Under the pieces are notes generated by a model. That model had not been told where the DNA came from. It searched no databases and saw only the letters and a program-made list of their open reading frames with translations. Source: Knufia peltigerae (Eukaryota > Ascomycota > Eurotiomycetes > Chaetothyriales > Trichomeriaceae). Taken from it: 64,000 nucleotides of DNA. Where the stretch lies: positions 735,557 through 799,556 of the forward strand of contig JAPDRN010000004.1 in the NCBI GenBank assembly GCA_030247855.1. Reading direction: 5' to 3'. Position numbers and translations under genes: made by a program. Shown in pieces: positions 1 through 11,064 of the stretch (position 1 is its first letter; the number at the start of each line of letters is the position of its first letter).

Positions 1-644
1 GAGATGCGTACGAATTATATACAAACGTTTTAAAATATGGGAGGGTCTTATTAGACCAATACCGGTAATATGTACCAACACAGAAAGGGAAGAATGAAGG
101 AGTTCGCAACCCTTTGTTTTCACCACTCCTTTGGTTGCCAAACTCGTAATTTCCCAAGGTTAAATTCTTCACAGCATGTTCGCATGTTGTACTCTATACT
201 CACTGGGTTTTCATCTCTTTATTCCCCATGACTGGCCCAAACTGTCTTACTGTTTTGGTGTTGTGTGGGCTGTGAATGTTTTATGTGTCTTGTCGGAAGG
301 AATCCGAACAAAAGACATTGGAAGAGAGAAGATACTTGGGTACCTACCTAGGAATAGGGGATTTTATTAACGTAGTATCTTGAATATAGGGGTATTATAC
401 TCCGTACCAAGTAGTGGAATTTCTGGGTGGGATATCAGAGTACAGTTGACGATATAGAATATACAATTTTGATTTGGCATTGTACTAGACTGTATTAGTA
501 TAACGAGCGCCGAAATAACCTCGAAAAGAAAAGAAAAAAAACTCCCCTCCCAGTGATTATGCGACAAATGATGATTGAACGAGAACAGTACTTCGAACGA
601 CGTCGGCTGTTCTTTTTTCTCGTTCTTTTTTCTCGTGTGGAAAG
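1..644. other. intergenic, no gene seen
   Basis: No supportable coding region reaches the left edge. Short open frames here have no recognisable protein character. One copy of the intergenic 9-mer TACTCCGTA lies at 398-406. Confidence 0.6.
398..406 (+). repeat. TACTCCGTA 9-mer
   Basis: First copy in the window, 240 nt beyond the stop codon of the 645-2354 gene. Confidence 0.5.
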
Positions 645-2354
645 CTACGAGTTTTTCCGGTGATAAAACCAATTCAAATCATCACGCAGTCGGGCTTGAC
701 TTTCGTAGAAATCTTCCCACCTCGAGGAACATGTGTCATCAGATGGTTGAGATGGCTGTCGTGATGGTGCGGAAGAAGAAGAAGAAGAAACCGCACGAGG
801 CTCGCTACCGTCATCCAAAATAAAGATGGCCGTCGTAGCCGCACTACCTTGCCCCAAGTTCTTGAACGTGGTGTCGCTGACCATGGTGTGTGTATAGATG
901 GCTGTCGATGATGCTCGAGTGTTCGAGTGTGAGTGAGGATCATAAGTGGTTCGTGGTAATGTTTCGACAGTCGGCTTTGGCCCACACTCACTCGATCTCT
1001 CTCCTCTGTTTGGCTCAATATCCTCAATGACAGAATCGGTCGGGAAAGATCCTATCAAATTCTCATACGTCTCTGCCGGACCTCCTGCATCCTGGATTGG
1101 GTGTGACTGTGCTGCTGGTGTTGCTGCTGCTTGTGCTTGCTGGGGACGCAGATACAAGGTCGTCGAAGGTGCCCGTGAGACTTGACTGCTCGTCAATGGT
1201 TCGGTGTACCAGCTGTCGTTGCAGACGGGAGCTGCTGGTGGGTTTGATTGTGCTGTCAAAGACGGCTTGGCCGTAGGCACGGCTTCTCTTTTCCAGTTCT
1301 GTCTGGGTGGAATGTATGGCCCTTGTACCTCCTCCAGCTCTTGCTCCTGCCCTCGTCCCCTCTCCGTCTCGGATTGCCGGGACTTTGATACTGATGGACC
1401 GCCCTCAAGATTCTCAATGTCGACACTGTACACCGTTTCCGCTTTGGCTCGCTTCAGAGACATTCGACCTCCGTATGGACTGTGGCCTTTGGAGCTGGGA
1501 TCAGCGCTGACGTCGGAATCGCTATCTCCATCGATATCGCCGTCAACATTGCCATTGGCGTTGGCGGGTGGAGGTTGTGGTGGTGCCGTCGAATGTCCAA
1601 TTTGGCCGCCGTGTTCACCGTGCCTCAAGGAATTCACGTGAACGATGCCATTCTGTTTCACCCGAAACTCATGAATCTTGCTTCGTGCCACTTTTAGAGC
1701 GACAGCGGCCTTTTCGTTCTCCTCGATAATGTCCTGTTCCAGGTCCACAACCTGCCCGGTCTTTGCTGCAAGGTATTGGTGCAATTGCTGGATCCAACTC
1801 TCGATCCAGACTTGCAGACGTGGAAGCCCATGCTTCGCAACGTGCTTGCTCGTCGCGCGCGATCTCACCATACATCTCAGATTGAGCATGGTTTGCAAAT
1901 CGCCGGCGATCCGACTCACGATGCATGCCTCGCACTGCGACGCCTCGTACTTCCACTTGATATCGTCGGCGCAGCAAATGAATGTCATTTCGAATTCTCG
2001 TCGCGGCGTCCAAAGAGCGTGCAGTCGCTGAAGTTCCGTGACGCACTTTCGTTGCCCGGGAGTGAGGAGCTGGCATTGACTGACGAGGCTGTTCAAGCGA
2101 GGACCGATTTCGACCTTGATCTTGCTCAGGACGGTCTCCACTGTCTCATGGTCCAAAAAATTGTGAAGGCCGCAGAGGTTTCCCTGCTGTCGAAGGATCA
2201 CTCTCTCAACCCGGCTGGTGCGTAGGGTGTACGGTAGGGGCTTGATGAGACCTGCCAACGACTTGACGTGCTCGCGGACGTCGACGTCGGGAGGGAACTG
2301 GAGGATTTTGGTTAGTGTCGGGACGTGTTCTCGTGGGATATTCTGGATATGCAT
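645..2354 (-). CDS. conserved fungal protein of unknown function
   Basis: A 569-residue protein that I do not recognise. I start it at the ATG at 2354 (MHIQNIP...), because the longer frame to 2450 depends on a TTG. Residues 1 to about 240 look folded and mostly helical, with a CEACIVSRIAGD segment and several conserved-looking Trp and Cys residues. From about 250 on it is low complexity, rich in Asp, Ser, Pro and Gln, including a poly-Ser run encoded by GAAGAA repeats on the plus strand near 772-790. The last 25 residues (SRWEDFYESQARL...) look ordered again. Possible splice sites upstream (donor near 2426, acceptor near 2389; another donor near 2509) suggest a spliced 5' leader or an extra N-terminal exon that I could not place in frame. 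No enzymatic motif is visible. Confidence 0.6.
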   Translation of the reverse strand: MHIQNIPREHVPTLTKILQFPPDVDVREHVKSLAGLIKPLPYTLRTSRVERVILRQQGNLCGLHNFLDHETVETVLSKIKVEIGPRLNSLVSQCQLLTPGQRKCVTELQRLHALWTPRREFEMTFICCADDIKWKYEASQCEACIVSRIAGDLQTMLNLRCMVRSRATSKHVAKHGLPRLQVWIESWIQQLHQYLAAKTGQVVDLEQDIIEENEKAAVALKVARSKIHEFRVKQNGIVHVNSLRHGEHGGQIGHSTAPPQPPPANANGNVDGDIDGDSDSDVSADPSSKGHSPYGGRMSLKRAKAETVYSVDIENLEGGPSVSKSRQSETERGRGQEQELEEVQGPYIPPRQNWKREAVPTAKPSLTAQSNPPAAPVCNDSWYTEPLTSSQVSRAPSTTLYLRPQQAQAAATPAAQSHPIQDAGGPAETYENLIGSFPTDSVIEDIEPNRGERSSECGPKPTVETLPRTTYDPHSHSNTRASSTAIYTHTMVSDTTFKNLGQGSAATTAIFILDDGSEPRAVSSSSSSAPSRQPSQPSDDTCSSRWEDFYESQARLRDDLNWFYHRKNS

Positions 2355-3049
2355 CTTCGTCGGTTTGTTCCCTTGCTGGGCAAGACCTCTAAGATGAGGG
2401 CAGAAAATGGGAAAGAAAATGCTTACCGTGTAAGTGTGTTGTAATCTCAACTGTAGATAGAGCTGAGTTGAGGCGTAGGTGGTCCTACTAAATCTTCATT
2501 TTCTCACCTTGCTTTTCTGGTTGTCAACCTTGCAATCCTGTCGTAGACAGAGCTCGGGATGAAAATCAGAAGTCGCAGATACTTTGGAAAAACCAGCATG
2601 TCCATGGCGCGAGTCTGAAGATATCCTTCTCCGAGATATCATCCTCACAATGACGGTCACGAGGCTGAAAGGAACAAGGATTAACGAGGAAAGAGACATT
2701 GTAATTGTACTTTGTGCGACGGAGAACAAAGACCAACACTAAGACAATTTTGAACGGAATGCAACAAAGAGAATATGATGTTGGATGAGTGAACCAAAGA
2801 AGTAACAAGAGAACAAAGACACTGTGGGTGATTTCACGGGCACCAACCTTGATTTCTTGAAATGTTCTGACTCAAGTTGCACCTGTTCTGTTTGGACCAG
2901 GAAATTTCCATAGGCGAGATCATATCATAGAGAGACGACTCTTTTTCCATGACACAACAATGATGAGGCTTCAGCGGTTGGTGTTGAGGCAGAGAGTGAA
3001 AGATCATTGATAATTCATTCACTAAGTCCATCTTGTATGTCAGCGGGTG
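2355..3049. other. intergenic / 5' leader of the 645-2354 gene
   Basis: Holds the probable spliced 5' leader of the gene to its left and the 3' end of the Clr5 gene to its right. No independent gene is supported. Confidence 0.4.
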
Positions 3050-4529
3050 TTACGAGAAAGGTCGGCAAAATGCCCAGAGTGCCCATCTGCTGTTGGCTCG
3101 CGTTGACCCCGAAGATGTCTCTGCAGGACTGTTTCCATTGTCTTGCTGTCTCGTAGCCTCAATTCGACACTGGATTGATGACGCGTTGCCTGAATTATGG
3201 ACTTCTCTGGCCTTGTTCAGTGCCGCACAAAAGAGGATTCGAACACCCATGGGAACTCTTGTATCTTCGGCAAGCCACTCGGCAATCCGTAAAGCATCAT
3301 TGAAGCCTCCCAGTTGATAGTGTAGCGAGCAGATCTCGTCTTGTACCCAGGCCCACTCTCCAGCTTCCAATCGACTTGAGGGTCCGATAAGGTCAGAGGT
3401 GAGTCGGAGAAGGGCAGTCAATCTGTCTTTGTAGGGCTCCATGCCAGCTTCGGACCATACGTCGAGCAGGGTGTTCAAGGAATGGCCCGTGGGCAAAGTG
3501 CGGGAAGCCAACAGTCGCAAATACCTTACCATGTGGCTTCGAACTTCCCCAAACCGTGCCCAAAGAGGGTACGCATAGAGTCGTAGCAAACGTAAAAATA
3601 CCCAATAGGGATAATCCTGGAGGCATTGCGACGCCAGAGTGCAGGCGAGGTTGATTTTTTCAAATGCTTCTGATGTACGTTTTGTCAATAGCAGGGGAAT
3701 GGCGTCGTAGAAGCATTTGTTGAACGCAGCAGGCAAGCCGTCTGGTGGGCTACAATGGGGTCCCTTCTTGTGGCAATCGTAGCCAAGAGGTTTCCATCTC
3801 GAGACATTCCAGGCTAGATATGACTGAGTCAGAAGAATTCGCTCGTCCCCTTTGACGGGAGGTGAAAAGACATCGGGTCTCAGTTGCAGGTCAATTTTCG
3901 CCTCGAAAGGCAGCGCTGATCGACGTCATCTGCTTGGACCTGGGATCTTGTTGAACCGCTTGATTCTATCTCATTTGACAGGCTTGCCATATAGTCGAAG
4001 GGACGAATTGCCGCTTCCTTGGGTTTCTTTGACAGTGTCACGCACTCGACGTCGTTACCCAATCAGGCTTAGCGCCAAGATAGGGCACTGCCCGCGCTCG
4101 CACATTTACTCGCGCAGCCCTCACCATAGCCTAGTTCTAGTTCCTCGTGTTAGTTATTTCCGTCAATGAGACTCCTATTGTTGTGAGATCCTGATAGACA
4201 GTATCAGAGATTGCCTTCTTATCGGTGGCTTTGTCGTTTTTGAATGCCTGCCAGTGCGCAATCCGTCTCTTGTATGCCTTCTCCCTGGACCTCGCGTGTC
4301 AGCTAGCCATGCCCCCAAGCGAGGTACTAATAAGAACGACTTGCGTTGCATGAAACCCACACTGCTCGGCCAATAGCCTTTGCCCCTCGGATAGCTTCCT
4401 CCCCTGATGGACGTACAACTCGATGAACATGCCCTTGATCAAGGCCCATTCTTCGGAAGAAGGCCCCTCGAGCACCATCAACCCGGACGCGTCGCTCGGG
4501 GGTAATCTCCCAGTCACAGCGGCAAACAT
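3050..4529 (-). CDS. Clr5-domain transcriptional regulator (gene model partly unresolved)
   Basis: Exon 1 (4529-4345) starts at MFAAVTGRLPP and carries the first half of a Clr5 domain (SSEEWALIKGMFIELY ... LAEQCGFHAT). A 60-nt intron with a GC donor (GCAAGT, 4344) and CAG acceptor (4285) restores the frame into EKAYKRRIAHWQAF, the second half of the domain. The last exon (3915-3050) reads in one frame from ALPFEAKIDLQLRPDVF through LLTQSYLAWNVSRW to the stop, the usual C-terminal part of this regulator class. Between about 4200 and 3916 I could not find an intron pattern that joins the two in phase, so there is at least one more small exon, or the gene is damaged there. The family is known for DNA-binding regulators such as Neurospora CLR-5. 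The target is unknown. Confidence 0.6.
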
Positions 4530-5048
4530 GTGCACTGAGTGAGGTTTGTCACATCATTGTCGCTCTTCTTCGGCTGTGATGATCTGGTGTTCCCTCCAGC
4601 ATCGAAAGAAGTTACGACACTCGCTTGTTGCAATCAATCTCGATCTTGGTTCAATGGCCTGATACCTAAGAGGGTCGTTGGTGGCCAGAAAGACGTGGCA
4701 AACCGGGCGTCAGTGGTGCCGAGGCATTCCCGATTTCCAACACGAAGAGGCTACTAGACCAAAGGCGGCAAAACAAAAGTCTCGTGCAGCTGCAAATGTA
4801 GGGCTGAATTGTAGCGTGTCAGGCGGACGATATAATTCGGTTCTGGTGACGCAAGGCTGATTTGATAAGGGTGATGGAATTGGAGCTCCATTCTTTCGCC
4901 TGGAGACCTGTGTATTCAGAGACAATGTTGCCCGGTTTGCATGACTTATCAGAATACTCCGTATCCAGCTCCGCTACTCCGTAGCCCCAGCGTGAAACCC
5001 GGGTTCGTCTTGGGAGCACTAACTTAGGTATCGACCAATCGCCTCAAT
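4530..5048. other. intergenic with two copies of a 9-mer
   Basis: Promoter side of the Clr5 gene and 3' side of the next gene. Two TACTCCGTA copies lie 20 nt apart at 4955-4963 and 4975-4983. Confidence 0.5.
4955..4983 (+). repeat. paired TACTCCGTA 9-mers
   Basis: Two exact copies in direct orientation, start to start 20 nt, just beyond the 3' end of the 5049-6332 gene. Confidence 0.6.
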
Positions 5049-6332
5049 CTAAACCGTTTCCCAATTTGATCGGCTCTGCTCCGGACGTTCAAATCCAGCG
5101 AGAAAGCCTTCTATCATTCCGGAACCGCCAAGTCCCATCTTCTTACTGTGGTTGTTGAACTCCTGGTCGAACCAATCGTCTTCCGCCAAGGTGCCAACGT
5201 ACAACGCCCATAGTCGCAGGGCTGGAGGGTCTCCAAAAGTGGCCACTAGCAACTCACGTAACCTTGGGATAATGACTCTCCCGGAGTCGAACATTGTCTT
5301 TTCACAAATAGTCACTCGCTCCATATCTGCCGCCCGCCGAATTCGATACACCGCCGCCAGGGCCGTGTATTTCTCCACTTGGTCTGTGATATCGTGATAA
5401 TGGTCGAGCAGAGTTGCCAGGGCGTGGAGGCACTTGACTGCTGCGGCATCTCGACTGCTCTGTGGAGTCTCGTCTCTCTGAAGTGCGTCCAAAGCAGTAA
5501 GCGCTCCGCGCATCTCTGTCGTGATCCATTCGAGGGGCGATTCTTGGCCACCGTGTAGGCTCTTTGTCGGAGCTCGAGAGTGAAAGAATTCGCCCTCAAG
5601 ACTGGCCCAGGAATTGTCGTGCATCAGGAAGCGCGTTCTCGTCAGAGTCATTGCTGCACGTTGGACATCCTGGTATAGCACACTGATGAGATCATTGAGA
5701 TCCAGGCCGTAGTGTTCGTTGATGGCTGACAGCAATTGGACGTGAACATCGGCCGCCTCATAATTGCGGCACCATGATTCCGCAAACATCAGAGATAGAA
5801 CTGCTCGAGGAAGTCTGTTCGACTCTTGCAATTGTGGCAGGCTCTCTCGAAGTCGCCGCATGGCTTCAGCCTTCAAGCTGAGCGCTTGATTGTAACCCCT
5901 AGGATCTGAACAGCGTGCTTTGATGGCTGCAGTCCTCGCTAAATACCCAAACGCCGCCACATCGTCTTGTAGATATGCGGTAGGAGAGACCCTGCGGATT
6001 GGGCAGCGGGACAGAGCAGGAACGATAGATTCTAGGTCGAACTGGAGTAGGCCCCGAATTTCCTCGGTGGCAGGTAGTGGCAGGGTGTCCAATGGACCGA
6101 GCTCGGCGGTGGCATGCTTCTCGACTGCTTGTGCATGGCGTTCTTGAGGCGTTTGAAGTGTCTGATACAAGTCGAGAGCGGAAGCTCTTAGCTTCCACGT
6201 CCGTTGCAGTCGTTCCAGTTTTCGATGTGCTGCAACATGACGGAATACTTGGCTCTTGCGTGAAGAACGACTCTTGATATCTGCTTGGTTGTCGTGATGT
6301 ATCCAAGAATGTAGCTGTGTTGGTGGGATCAT
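5049..6332 (-). CDS. fungal transcription-factor-like protein lacking a DNA-binding domain
   Basis: A single-exon 427-residue protein from a true ATG at 6332. The N-terminus (about residues 18-45, rich in Ser, Arg, Lys and His, with RHVAAHRKLERLQR) resembles the short basic leader of orphan fungal regulators. It is followed by an all-helical region (QDDVAAFGYLARTAAIKA, LPRAVLSLMFAESWCRNYEAADVHV) like the fungal-specific transcription factor middle domain. No Cys cluster or other DNA-binding motif is present, so it may act through a partner, or may not be a regulator at all. It sits 0.5 kb upstream of the Clr5 gene on the same strand. The family call is an inference from the pattern. Confidence 0.6.
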   Translation of the reverse strand: MIPPTQLHSWIHHDNQADIKSRSSRKSQVFRHVAAHRKLERLQRTWKLRASALDLYQTLQTPQERHAQAVEKHATAELGPLDTLPLPATEEIRGLLQFDLESIVPALSRCPIRRVSPTAYLQDDVAAFGYLARTAAIKARCSDPRGYNQALSLKAEAMRRLRESLPQLQESNRLPRAVLSLMFAESWCRNYEAADVHVQLLSAINEHYGLDLNDLISVLYQDVQRAAMTLTRTRFLMHDNSWASLEGEFFHSRAPTKSLHGGQESPLEWITTEMRGALTALDALQRDETPQSSRDAAAVKCLHALATLLDHYHDITDQVEKYTALAAVYRIRRAADMERVTICEKTMFDSGRVIIPRLRELLVATFGDPPALRLWALYVGTLAEDDWFDQEFNNHSKKMGLGGSGMIEGFLAGFERPEQSRSNWETV

Positions 6333-7833
6333 TTTGTCGTTGGCGTTGAAGTTGACAGTCGACGGGATGCCCTCTGGCGTTCTTATATGCCCTTCAGGTT
6401 CCCTGCTATAGTGTACCCGCCTGGATAAGATGTTGCTACCCGTTGTATTCCAAGTAGCGTTAGTAAGGATGCATTAGTCATTCTTGTCCTTATGGCGAGG
6501 CTGAGGGGCTGACCGGGGGGCTATCTGATAAAGGCATGGAGAGCAGCATCCTGAGTCCGGCAAATCCAAGGGTTAGACCCGACCGGTGGAAGTCTGGCCA
6601 GTTCGCTTAGCGAGCCATTGCACCAATCTGTCTTGCAGCTGAACCAAGCCTCTGACGATGAATATAAGCGAGCCTGTTAAGATCACATCTGGGAGAGCTT
6701 ACGGTGAGATGTCAGGAGCAGTTCAGAGTGTGGGGTTGAATATCAGAGCTGCCAAGTCACATCTTGAGCATAGTACAGGCAAATGGCCCCAGACAACTTC
6801 CGTCAGGTATCGTCCTTTCATTTCGCGATTCGAAGCAATTACCCGAAGTGGCCTGTTCCTACGGCCAATTCTGACGAGTAGCAGGCACTCAAAGCGATCT
6901 CGGCGACAATCAACGGGTGTCGCCAGGAGAATACCTGCCGAGGTTTGCACGAATAGACGAACGTCGTCTTCAAACTTGGTGTCTCTGTATATCCTAACGT
7001 CGGGGAGAGCTACAAGGCTACAGCTCAACAAGAAGTGAGTATATGATTAGAAGCCTCAACCATATACTGCTTCGAGGGCAAGACAAACTTGTCATGTCAT
7101 AGATCCATGGATACTCCGTAATTTGGCCAGAATGAACTCCCCGCCACGTGACTGACTAGACCCAAAGGGGATCACAAACACGGATATAATCCGTTCCTTA
7201 TGTAGGGCCAAGGGGTATACAGGACGAAGTATCCGTATTGCTCAGCGAGATCTAACAATAGAGATCGAAATTGATCATGTTCAGGATGGTGATTGACTGG
7301 TCATCGTTTGTCAATCGGGCCAGGGTTAGGTTGGGCAATTGCTTATCAAAATAGCACAACGGTAGGGTTCCACAGCCCCCAGGTAGATTGAAGCCTCGTC
7401 GATCAACTGCGACTTCTCCATCATCCAAACCCGTTCCCACCGTTGTTCAGGTGTGCCTTTATCAGCTTCCAGCAAGCCACTGACATCTGCGTCCCACTCC
7501 CTCAGAATGTCTGACGATGCTTTTGGAAAGGATGTTGATCACGCCGGTGGTCAGAGAGCCGTCGTGAACGCAGCACAATGCACCTGTCGATATGAAGCTT
7601 TTGCCCACTCTCCCCTTTGAGATACCCGCATTAGCTGGGGATCTGAAACTGATGAACGCTATGAAAATGACGTCTGGATTCGGAAACATCTGACCAAATT
7701 GCTATTACACTAATTTGATTGCAGCTCTACATGTCGACTCGGTTACGTCTTTGTTCTTTGGTCAGAAGCGATATCAGACTACTGTATGTACCCTTTAGCG
7801 CGCGCTGCCCGCTGGCGCTATGATTTTATCTTG
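6333..7833. other. intergenic, 1.5 kb
   Basis: No gene I can support. The minus-strand frame 6723-7031 has a fairly protein-like composition but opens only with TTG and shows no family motif. The frames around 7252-7689 are also unconvincing. One TACTCCGTA lies at 7112-7120. Confidence 0.4.
7112..7120 (+). repeat. TACTCCGTA 9-mer
   Basis: Exact copy in the gap between the orphan regulator-like gene and DUS3. Confidence 0.55.
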
Positions 7834-10144
7834 TCATCCTTCCGCTTCCATCTCGTACGCGTTAGACTTGTGCTTGGGTACGAACTGGAAATCTTTGTGA
7901 GCAGGACCTAGAAACATCTCACTACATCTCACGTCAGTTGAGGTGCCCAAAAGAGAGAACAAAAGGCGGGTCAGACGATGCTTACCTGAGTTTGATCCAG
8001 TCCAAGTAGTTGTCGCTAGCCATGAGCGTCTCCAGCTCGTCTCTGCCCTTGTATCGAGGAGGTCGATCTTGAATGTTCGGAGGCAGATATTCAAGCAAAC
8101 CGACGGGGACGTAGCGGCAAGCGAAACTGAGCCACTCGAGCAGAAACCTCCGAGTCTGTCCTACCCCCATCTCGTCACTTCCCCATGCTTCCAGACCGTA
8201 ACGACAGAACTTCTCGATGATTGAAAGTCGTTCCGACGAAGACTTGTCAATGTACTGTCCTGCGGCGATCTCTTCGAACAGCCACGGCTTGATGAGAGCT
8301 CCTCTGGCGGCCATCACACCATCGACTTTCGCGTGTTCAATGTGGTCGTAATAATGTTCATGAGAGTAAACGTCTCCATTTCCGATGAAGAACACCTTGC
8401 CGTGTCTTGAACCTTTGTGGCCGTTGGGCATGTCTCGTTCGTCCGGTTCGTGAATGGTGTCCGCCACGCCGTCTGCTTTCTCGTTGAGATTCTTGATCAG
8501 CGCTGCAGTCTCTGAGATGTAGTCCCAATCTGCCGAGCGGGTGTATCTTTGCTGTCTCGTCCTACCGTGGAGGGTGATGGCCGCTACTCCGCAAGGGTCG
8601 CCCGCAGTCTGGCCGGCACCCAGGACAAGTCTCTCCACCAGTTTCTGCGCCGTGGGATGCTTGTCCTTTGTGCCCGTGCGAATCTTGACCGTGACGGGAG
8701 TTTCGCCGGACACGAGATTCATTCCTCGGAGCATTTTTTCTAGTTTTGGTGGACTGTCCATGAGTGCCGAACCAGCGCCATCTCGGAAGACCAAGTCGAT
8801 AGGGCAACCCACGTTGAGATCGACCACGCGGAGGCCCTTGGGGAGGAGAGTCGTCAGTATTTCGGTGGCTTTGATCGCAAGCCATGGCTTGTTTGCCGCG
8901 ATCTGGGCACCGAAGCAGAGATCTTTGCTCTGATCATAGTCGTAGACAATATTCTTTCCACCCTTGAGGGAGAATGTCGGTGGCTGCACTTCCGATTCGT
9001 GGGCTTTGATCAGGGCCCACTCGGACTTTTGACCTTGCATCAAGGGCAACGACATTGCCATCTCCGAATACGTGAACGTGGCCCCGAGCGAAGTACACAA
9101 CCGCCGGAAGGGGAGGTTTCCCTGCGTTGTCAGAGGCGCAAGGACAGGTGTCTCGGCTCCAAAGTACAATCTGCGCTTCTCAGAAGGTCGCAAGGGAGGA
9201 TCGGCGAATGTGGCACGTGAATCGAGTTTGTGGTCACCGTTCACGGCGCCTTGTTCGGGATCAGGTTCAGGAGAAGAAGAATTGCGATGGGATCGATCCG
9301 GTCGACCAGCTTCTAACCGCTGTCTCTGCCCTTGAACTTGAGTGTCAAGCCACTTCAAGAACTGATCTGACTTTGGTGTCCCAACCTTTCGCCTGGTAAG
9401 ATCGAATCGTTGCTGTGGGGTGATGGCATTGGCAACTCCCGGTCCTTCTTCCTCTACTGATGTTGCTGCGTACTCGGCCATTCGTGTCTCATCCTGGACC
9501 AGGATCAGTTCTCGCCGTCCGTCATCACGTTCAACCTCTTTCGAATGAGATCCAACGAAACGGCATTTCCAACCGACAGGACACCTTCCCTTTGTCTGCC
9601 ATACTGGACACACACCGTCGAAAGTAGTCAGATCCTTCCGCTTGTGTTCCTGCAAGTACCTCCGCAGGTCATGTTCGAACTTGCACTTGTCCCCAAATTT
9701 ACACTCGTCCGGGGAGAATTCGGGGTGATGTGCGCGAGAAGTGCACAGGCCCACCTGGTCTCTTGAGCTGCCGAAGTCTCGAGCCTTATTTTGACCAGTC
9801 TTCTTCTCACGACGTTTGGATTTACCATTGTGACCGAGAGCTTGTCTGTCCTTATGGTGGAAAGCCTCTGCAGCATCATCATCGACCTCGTCTTGTGGAG
9901 GCCTGGGTTCGACAATATCGTCTGACTTGACGAGATATTCTTCCTTAATTGGTGCTGTCCCTTTGCGACGCTTGTCATCCCTGGCATCCAGCTTTGAGTC
10001 CATCGCGCCTAGATCGTCAACTTTGCGCTTAACTGAAGTTGAAGAGGCTTCGGCCGCGAAAGCCGAGTCAGAGTTTGATGTACCGGGAGGGTGAGAAATG
10101 TTATCGGCAGATGCCTGCGTTTGGGCTGAAGAGTCGTCAGTCAT
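7834..10144 (-). CDS. DUS3: tRNA-dihydrouridine(47) synthase [NAD(P)+] 3
   Basis: Reduces uridine to dihydrouridine at position 47 of cytosolic tRNAs (established for the Dus3 family). Two exons: 10144-7986 and 7921-7834, joined by a 64-nt GTAAGC...TAG intron. The short last exon supplies the typical ending SEMFLGPAHKDFQFVPKHKS. Total 748 residues. The disordered basic N-terminus is followed by two CCCH zinc fingers (ECKFGDKCKFEHD and CPVWQTKGRCPVGWKCRF). Then comes the FMN-binding TIM barrel, opening with LAPLTTQGNLPFRRLC, with the catalytic Cys in VVDLNVGCPIDLV, substrate-contact segments (AITLHGRTRQQRYT) and the FMN phosphate site (FFIGNGDVYS, VMAARGAL). All key elements are present. Translation without the second exon would run into the intron and lose the conserved C-terminus. 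Confidence 0.95.
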
Positions 10145-11064
10145 TATGCATTAGAATTCTGGGAAATCATTGACGATGACATGAAATTTCATTTGAGATT
10201 CACGGGCGAGTGATAGCTACTCGCACAACTAGTTCATCGAAGTGAAGTTGAAGTTTCCAGTGTGGGAATGGTGGCGCCAAGACTTGTATCTTGTAGAGTA
10301 GCCGAAGTATTGCCGACTTCATTGCGGCTCTCCCAGGGCACTCATTGTATGATGTAGTACTCATATGTGTGTATGGGCTAATGAGACGTCGATGACATTC
10401 ATATCTCCTTTGAAAGTGGTCAAGATATCCAGTTTCAGTCATGGCTGGTTCAGGTGAGCGGCCATTGCAGTCTTCACAAGAGAGACGTGTCGCCGTAGTG
10501 ACTTGTGGAGAGCGGCCTCGAGTTGTGAGGATCTCTCATCGATCAGAACCAATGGCATCACAGAGACCGAATGCCTCAGGGTTTTGAAGGAATGAATTTA
10601 GCAACATCCGCGTATTCGTGTTCAGCTCCAGTTTTCTGGTCGCCTGGTTAGGAACATCACGCCTTGAGGTTTGTATGCTGGCCCGGCATTTTGGCCAACA
10701 GCATCACTAAAGGAGGGGACCACTCTACATCTTTCCCCCTTGATCGCGCTTCTTACGGCTCGGGCGAAGTAATAAAGAGAGACCTTGCCGTCACTCGTTA
10801 TGGCATCTGTCTGAACGTGGCTATGCATCTTCTGAAACACGGTGTTGGAGCATTGGGGCCAACTCCAAAAGGGGGAAGGCTAGTTCATTTCATCCTCCAG
10901 GCAACACTATTTCGCTATAAGAGGACCGACCACACACGGCTCGACCTATAATAACAATCAACGTTCGCTTCGAATCTTTCGACGAGTTCTTTGTTCAGGC
11001 ATCTTGACCTTCGTGTACTTTCTTTTACTCACATCCACCGCAACTCGTTGATTTTTTTGCGGCA
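10145..11064. other. divergent promoter region of DUS3 and the membrane-protein gene
   Basis: No coding region is supported. It holds the 5' regions of DUS3 (minus) and of the gene starting at 11065 (plus). Confidence 0.5.
10916..10922 (+). promoter_or_regulatory. possible TATA element
   Basis: TATAAGA lies about 145 nt upstream of the ATG at 11065, a plausible place for the core promoter of that gene. Confidence 0.35.

Noticed and set aside
2355..2450. N-terminal extension of the first gene from a TTG
   Set aside because: No ATG; the segment contains likely splice sites instead.
6723..7031. Minus-strand frame with protein-like composition
   Set aside because: It opens only with TTG, has no acceptor site giving a sensible upstream exon, and shows no recognisable motif.
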